DNA of 64,000 nucleotides, taken from contig NC_090178.1 of NCBI RefSeq assembly GCF_024679245.1, positions 18,230,213 to 18,294,212 on the forward strand. The letters are read 5' to 3'. The position numbers and the translations under genes were made by a program. This DNA comes from Pseudorasbora parva. Lineage: Eukaryota; Chordata; Actinopteri; Cypriniformes; Gobionidae. A model generated the notes under the pieces. That model searched no databases. It was not told the DNA's origin and was given only the letters and a program-made list of their open reading frames with translations. Of the stretch, positions 57,860-64,000 are shown piece by piece (position 1 is the stretch's first letter; the number at the start of each line of letters is the position of its first letter).

Positions 57860-58815
57860 GTCCCTCTCGGTGCCAGTTCCGGGGGTCCCTAGTCCAGTGA
57901 TCCCAGTTCTGGTGGTCCCAGTTCCTGTGGACCCAGTTCCGGTGGTCCATGTTCCAATGGATTATGTTCCGGTGGTCCCTGTGCCGGTTGATTGTGTTCC
58001 AGTGGTCCTATGGATTATGTTCCGGTGGTGCATGTGCCGGTTTGATCGTATTCCAGTGGTCCCAGTTCCGGTGGACTCTGTTCTGGTGGTCCCGAGTCCG
58101 GAAATGGCCTGGAGAGCTGTGATGGGATGCTTCGTGGTGGCAGTCCTGCATGCTTGGAAGGAGCACAGGGCTTTATCCGAAGCCCCGGAGGCAGTTCCGG
58201 TGATTCCAGTTTTGGTTGATCGTGTTCTGGTGGTCCCAGTTCCGGTGGATCGTGTCCCGGTGGTTCCTGTTCTGGTGGCTCGTGTTCCTGTTGACTCCGT
58301 TCCGGTGGTCCCTACTCCGGTGGTCCAAAGTCCGGAAACGGCCTGGAGGGCTGTGATTGGAGGATTCGTGGTGGCAGTCCTGCATGCTTGGAAGGAGCAC
58401 AGGGCTTTATCTAAAGCCCTGGAGGCAGTCCTGGTGGTCCCAGTTCTGGTGGATTGTGTACTGGTGATCCCAGTTCTGGTGGATTGTGTCCCGGTGGTCC
58501 CAGTTCTGGTGGATTGTGTCCCGGTGGTCCCAGTTCTGGTGGATCGTGTCCTGGTGATCCCAGTTCTGGTGGATCGTGTCCTGGTGATCCCAGTTCCAGT
58601 GGCTTGTGTCCCGGTGGTTCCTGTTCTGGTGGATCGTGTTCCGGTGGTCCCAGTTCCTGGGGACTCTGTTAGGGCTATGATTTGAGGATTCTTGGTGGCA
58701 GTCCTGCATGCTTGGAAGGAGCACAGGGCTTTATCCAAAGCAGGCAGTTCTGGTGGTCCCAGTTCCAGTGGATTGTGTCCCGGTGGTCCCAGTTCCGGTG
58801 GATCGTGTCGGTGGG
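57860..58815. repeat. 30 bp minisatellite with higher-order structure
   Basis: The unit is cccagttc(t/c)ggtgga(t)cgtgt-ccggtggt, 30 bp. Three arrays are separated by near-identical spacers of about 105 bp (about 58090-58195, 58330-58435, and a shortened one at 58672-58745) carrying gtggcagtcctgcatgcttg and gaaggagcacagggctttat. The 30 bp period leaves long open frames on both strands (plus 57870-58685, minus 58873-57962); their products are Val/Pro repeats and Thr/Gly/Arg repeats. I do not call a gene. Confidence 0.85.
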
Positions 58816-61218
58816 TAGGCTTAACATAATGACGGCAGAGTTGCGTGCTACTTGAAAATAAAGAAGCTGGCAAACGGCGGTCTTTTTAAATCGGCTTGGG
58901 CTGCGACTCTGGAAGACTAGGAGTTAAGCTTTTCTTCGAGAAAAGAACAAAGAACAGCACTGAAATCATTCTTAAGAAGTGAAGATGTGTTCTGAGTTTT
59001 GCCGACCAGATATAGTGAAAGTTTAATCTAACACCTAGCTCTGGTTGATTGTAGCGCTGTCCAATTGCGTACAGGGGTCCCACCCCACTTGTTACTAATT
59101 GATGGTTTTATGCTTTTGATGTTATTAGTAATTTAAACTTAATTAAAAAATAAAACCAATATAGCCAAATTAAAGGTGAAAAACTGCACCGCATGAATCC
59201 TAAAGAGAAAGATCTACCAAAAATGTGGCATCAAATCAGGATACTATAACAGAATTGTTTTGCTTCTCAGTGCACTCAAAAAATGACTTGCTGAATTTAC
59301 TTTAAAAATATGTGTCAAGTGGTTGCACACAACTATACTGAGCAACTTTTACAAATAACAATTTAGTTATATGAAAAAAGAAATTCAAGTAAAGATGACC
59401 CAATTTTTTGAGTAAATTCAAACCATTTGAATTTGTCACTGTTACATAATATTTATATGTGCCGTTTACTTAATGATGTTATGTGACATTTATAAAAGTT
59501 TATTATGTAAGGTGAACACATTTATCAATTTAATTTGCCTTTAAAACTTTAAAATAGCAACAGGCATATTTTTAGAAATAAAATACAAAAATTACTCATG
59601 GACAAACTAAAAAAAATGTAATTGAGAGCAGGAATTCCATCCAATGATTTTGTATATAAGTGCCCACAGCCTAGCACAGCATCACTCTTCAGCATAATGG
59701 TAACCACAAAATTACATACTCATCAATGTCCAACATAACTGAACATTAAACACTAACATAAACTGACAACATCTTTCCCTTTACTGAAAAACACATAAAA
59801 TAACACTTTAAACCATACATTTCCTCTCCTAGCGCAGCCCCTTGCAAAGCGTGCTGGGAACTATAGATCCACTGCCCAGTTAGTTATATCAGCACAAATA
59901 TTTCATGTAGTTTTAACACAAATTAATTAAGTAAACTTCAATTTTAAATATATTAGGCTGATTAAACACAAACATCTAATTTTGACAAAACTTAATTTAA
60001 TTAAGTAAAGTAAGCATCATTTAAATCTCATCTATGAAGGGCCAGTAATCATTTTGAGGAGTGGAACAATATCACTTTTTCAATCACAGGGTAGGTATAC
60101 ATTCCTGTTTACATTTATTTTTTTAGTTTGCATTATATTTAGTTTTTATACATTTATGTGAGATAAAGTGAGCAAGGACCAGTGTGTGAGAGGAAAAATA
60201 TAAACAATCTGAATGTGCAGAGCTTCTTTTCTCATTTCTTCTCTCTCAAGGCTTTGGCCTTGATGCAGACTAGCAGTACAGGTCACTCTCTGCCTTGTTT
60301 CACCAGCACTTTTCGGTGGCTTATTTATAACGTCCTTGAAACTGAGTAACACTCACGTACGAGTTTCTTAGTGAGCATTTTAAAGAAGGCTGCTATTATG
60401 AATCAAAAATGCTTCTCTCAATGTAACCACATTTGCATGTGAGAGTTTGTCCTCGGGAAATTTTTAGTTTTTCAATCTGTTTGAAGGAGCACTATGCCCA
60501 AAAAGGAGCAAATTCAGCAAAGGAGGGTTTGCATTTGTTAATTGGAGAGGGATAAAAAAAAAAAAAAAAAAAAGTTTCATATTAATTAATGACATACAGT
60601 CTTTAGGATTACTTGACATTGAACTGAACTGTTGTTTGGAATGCCACAAAATTCCATGTCTGATTTGAAATGGATAATCTTATTAAACCACTACATAAAA
60701 AAGATGTTCTGTCAAGTGTTTGTTCAGCAGTGAAGTGGTGCTAGTGAGCAAGAAGGGCTCCTCAAAGTATGCTTACGTTCTTATGAAAAGGGAAAGGCAA
60801 TCTTTTTCACAGACTGCATTTACTTCTGTAAGTATTCTTCCTTCTGAACTGTCAATAACTTTATAAATCTTAAATCTTTCTTCAATTCAGTCACCAATGC
60901 AAGCCTATACAAGTTGATTGAACCTAAACATTGTATGGAAACAAAAAAGTTAATTTAGCTAACAGTTTTAATGCAATGCTATTGAAAAGCTAAGTACTTT
61001 AAACTTGACATTGTGTCTATTCAACTTTTAGGGCAATGAGTTTACATAAAATTTAAGATCACTCAACTAAAAATAACGTGTTGGCTCAACAACAAAAACA
61101 AAAAAGACATTTGAACAAAATTGTTCAATCAACAAACTATAAAATATTGAGTTAAAGGGACATAATCGTTTATAACAAACAATTTGTTTAAGTTGGTTTG
61201 CACACAAAAAAAGCCCTA
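58816..61218. other. Intergenic DNA with MITE-like pieces
   Basis: No gene. From 59265 to about 60010 the DNA has aattaagtaa-type motifs like the 61219 element. A poly(A) run lies at about 60550-60573. Confidence 0.35.
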
Positions 61219-62332
61219 CACTGTAAAATGTAATAAGTTGACTTTACTTAGAAAAAGTTAGGAAACCGATTGCCTTAATTTTCAAGTAAAGTAGCATATT
61301 ATTTTTTTAGTTGGGAAAACTGTACAAAACAAAATTTGTACAGAAAACTTGTTAATGAAGCATCCTTAACTCAAAATTATTAGTTGTGTTAACTTGTTAT
61401 TAGTGCTCACATTACTAGGAAAATATTAGGAAACTGATTGCCTTAAAATTCTCAAGTAAGCTGAACTTAACACTTAATTAAGTAAGCTTAATTGCATCAA
61501 GTTGTTCTTACTTATACTATCTGTAAGCTGAGGAAGCATACTCCCAGAATGCATTGCAGCATGAGTAAATTAATCAAAGGGTAATCGTAACTGTTTTATT
61601 ATTTTTGGCTTTATTTTACCATTTTATTTGCTGTCTTTTGTCAGTATAACCCCAATAAGGACAGCAAATGAACTTGTAATGGTCTTATTAAGTGTAAAAA
61701 AAAAAAAAAGTCACCATTGTCGTGTTTTGCATGCTGAATGTTGAAATCTGTGTGTGACTCAAGCATGGTCAGTTGTTGGATATTGTCACAAAAATAGAGG
61801 CATCATATCAACACAATTAAACGTTTGTCGTAAATTTTAGCAATAAAATGTTAAAAGATCATTAATTGGCATTGCATTTTTAAACGTGTATGTATATATA
61901 ATATATATACATATATATAATTACTTCCCTTCCTTTTTTTTAAGAAATTAACATAAATTTAGGAAGTCAGCTTATGTGACGCTCTTCAAGTATTTAGTTG
62001 TATTTTCAATCACATTCAAGATGACTGTAAAATGAGTGAATGCAACTAAGAAAAACGATGACTGCAGAAGTGGAGGAAATGAGGGAAAAGTCTATTAGGA
62101 ATTGCCCCGCCTCAACCTTTTGCCCGCCCACCTGTTTTTTTTTTTGTTTTTTTTCTTTGGCAAAATGGTACTCAAACCAGTCAAGCAATGTTTACTTGGG
62201 TTTTCTAAGTAACAAAGGCATAGCATGCCAATAGTTCAGATTACTAAATTGTTCTAAGTTCAACAAATTATTGGACATTAAGTAAAGTTTACTAAAAAGT
62301 CTTAGTAAGAACAGCTGTTGGATTTTACAGTG
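61219..62332. mobile_element. Probable MITE with CACTGTAAAAT ends
   Basis: The left end CACTGTAAAATG and the inverted right end CACTGTAAAATCC match; the inside repeats aagtaa/ttactt motifs and contains tcccagaatgcattgcagca. No target duplication was found, so the ends are tentative. Confidence 0.45.
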
Positions 62333-64000
62333 CCAATTAATTTTATCTAGACATGGTAAAATTAAGTGCGCTCGCAGTACATGTTAAATTTAGCTTATTT
62401 AGCAATGAACAAGTAAGATATCACTTGTCACTGGCATTTGTTCTATCAGAGCCAGTTTAGTGTTTACCATCTGCTTTTTTCCACTTTTTAAACAGCCAAT
62501 AAAAATCTTCCTTGTATTGCATTGCACTCTGTCAGCGGAATTGTTAGTCCTCTTTAGTTCGTTGCCATTGACAACAGACTAAAATAATCTGTTAAATTGA
62601 TTATAAAAAAAAATGTAATTGAATGGAGAGAGAAAAATATGCACATTTAACACCATACCTCAAAAAAAATTATTTATTTATTTATTTTTTTTATTTTATT
62701 TTTTTCACATTTTGTGGCCCCTTAGGATGATCCCCTGAGCTGAGTTTTAAAAAAACTGCTCTACAGGACTGGAATTACACAGTGCATCTTGGTAGAGGCA
62801 TATAATTATTTCGCAAAGACAATGTGACATCTTAACCTGGCCCCCTGCAATTGATATACATAGAAACAAAAAATCAAGACCTAATTATTGCAAAACAGAC
62901 AAACGAATGGGAACTAGTGAAAGGGGTAGGAAAGTGTCATTTTCAACTGCGTGAATCCCATTGCATGGTTGCAAGAGTCTGTCGCACAAAGGAGACCGTG
63001 GCTGACAAAGCCGGCTCCTTGCTATGTGAGCCCAACCTAAAAGCATTCGGCTAATAGGCTGGTCATTCACGTGTTGTAAATACAGAGAATGAGAGGGCTT
63101 TTTCTTCCCTGGCCAGGTTAAAACACAGGGCTCAATCTCCTCATGTTCATTGTCTGCTTGCAGGGGATTATGGGGGCCTGCCCACCTTTTATCAATGGGT
63201 GTGGTTCAGCTATAATCATCCCTAATTTTCCTCTTGTTCCACTGATTCGTCCTTGCTCAATCTAATTCGCCGTCTCTTGTGACCAGGCTAACACACTCTA
63301 AATGGGTGTCGCTGACATGTGCTGTCAATCAGTGGCCCTTGAGAATGAAGCGGTTTGAGTTTGCACTCAGAGGTTCAATTTTTGTCTGCCAGTCAGAGCT
63401 TATATCCCTTGCGCCGCAGGTGGATGGTGTGATTGTGCTCTAAGATTTTTTTCATTCACATTAAGGGTAAGGATTATGGTAATTTAAGGATACGCCAGTG
63501 CCAGTAAGATGATCGTTACTTTTATGTTTCATGTTATGGGCAACACAATATTAAATAGCAATACTGAATTTCTGTACTGTTGTCTTGTGAACTCAACAAT
63601 AAAACTATAATCAATCAATTTAAATGTTACAACAGGCATCGCAACATTATAAAATCTCAAAATGATTTCTAATGATGTGCCTGTACATTTATAAATAATA
63701 ATAATAATAGTACTAAATTATTAGTGTTTTAAAGTTCAATTTTAAGTGGATATACTGGAATACAAGCAATAACCTAATAGCACAAATGTCCAATATCTGT
63801 TTGATAGAGAGAGCTTGGCTCATCCAGCTGTTATGAACTTCTTCCTGGTGTATGGTTAGCAGGCAAACAGTCAAACACGGAGTCCATTTATCAACAAGGC
63901 CATGCTTTGATTCTTCCAGAACTTTTAGAAAGTCGTTTTGCATTGATGTGCATTTTATTTTGATTCTTGTAGCATTTCTAGGAGTTTTTTTTTTTCTTAA
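62333..64000. other. Intergenic DNA with CNE-like block
   Basis: No gene recognised. The stretch about 62860-63420 is non-repetitive, with cctaattattgcaaaac and gctgacatgtgctgtcaatca (a PBX/MEIS-like site) and resembles conserved regulatory DNA. Confidence 0.35.

Overview
The window is genomic DNA from a teleost fish, most probably a cyprinid. I infer this from a five-exon melanin-concentrating hormone receptor gene of the fish/mammal MCHR2 type, a fish-type DIRS retrotransposon, many short DNA transposons of the hAT, Harbinger and TTAA-flanked kinds, a decayed Tc1-like transposase, LINE tails, and very long GT, CT and ATCT microsatellites. It is a eukaryotic, repeat-rich region with one clear host gene.

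Region 1 (1-17822) is a tandem satellite with a monomer of about 396-397 bp, roughly 31 units. A complete 5.36 kb DIRS1-like tyrosine-recombinase retrotransposon (8747-14106) splits it. The element has a Gag-like frame, a reverse transcriptase/RNase H/methyltransferase-like frame and a tyrosine recombinase frame. It has split inverted terminal repeats and an internal complementary region that joins the complements of both ends across one shared AAC triplet. Its Gag and recombinase frames are in the same register, separated by a single TGA.

Region 2 (17823-24830) is a nest of transposons. A 2.9 kb element with 27 bp terminal inverted repeats carries inner Harbinger-like and hAT-like MITEs and a 93 bp tandem repeat. 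Beyond it lie old, inverted, diverged copies of the same satellite, then an old interspersed repeat broken by a long-TIR element and a TTAA-flanked element.

Region 3 (26755-35273) is mchr2 on the plus strand. Five exons join in frame to 377 codons with all seven membrane segments. Its introns hold LINE fragments, microsatellites and MITEs.

Region 4 (35274-64000) has no gene I can recognise. It holds microsatellites, several target-site-bounded DNA transposons, a 265 bp palindrome, a Tc1 pseudogene, a two-module GT-associated repeat that also occurs inside mchr2, and a 30 bp minisatellite open on both strands. Between these are non-repetitive, ATTA-rich blocks that read like conserved regulatory DNA. 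No CRISPR array, rRNA or tRNA gene was seen.

Nothing here is a demonstrably new biological system. The points most worth checking are the DIRS coding layout (one in-frame UGA plus a 2.1 kb dual-frame overlap), the satellite's inverted relics across the transposon, and the large foldback palindrome.
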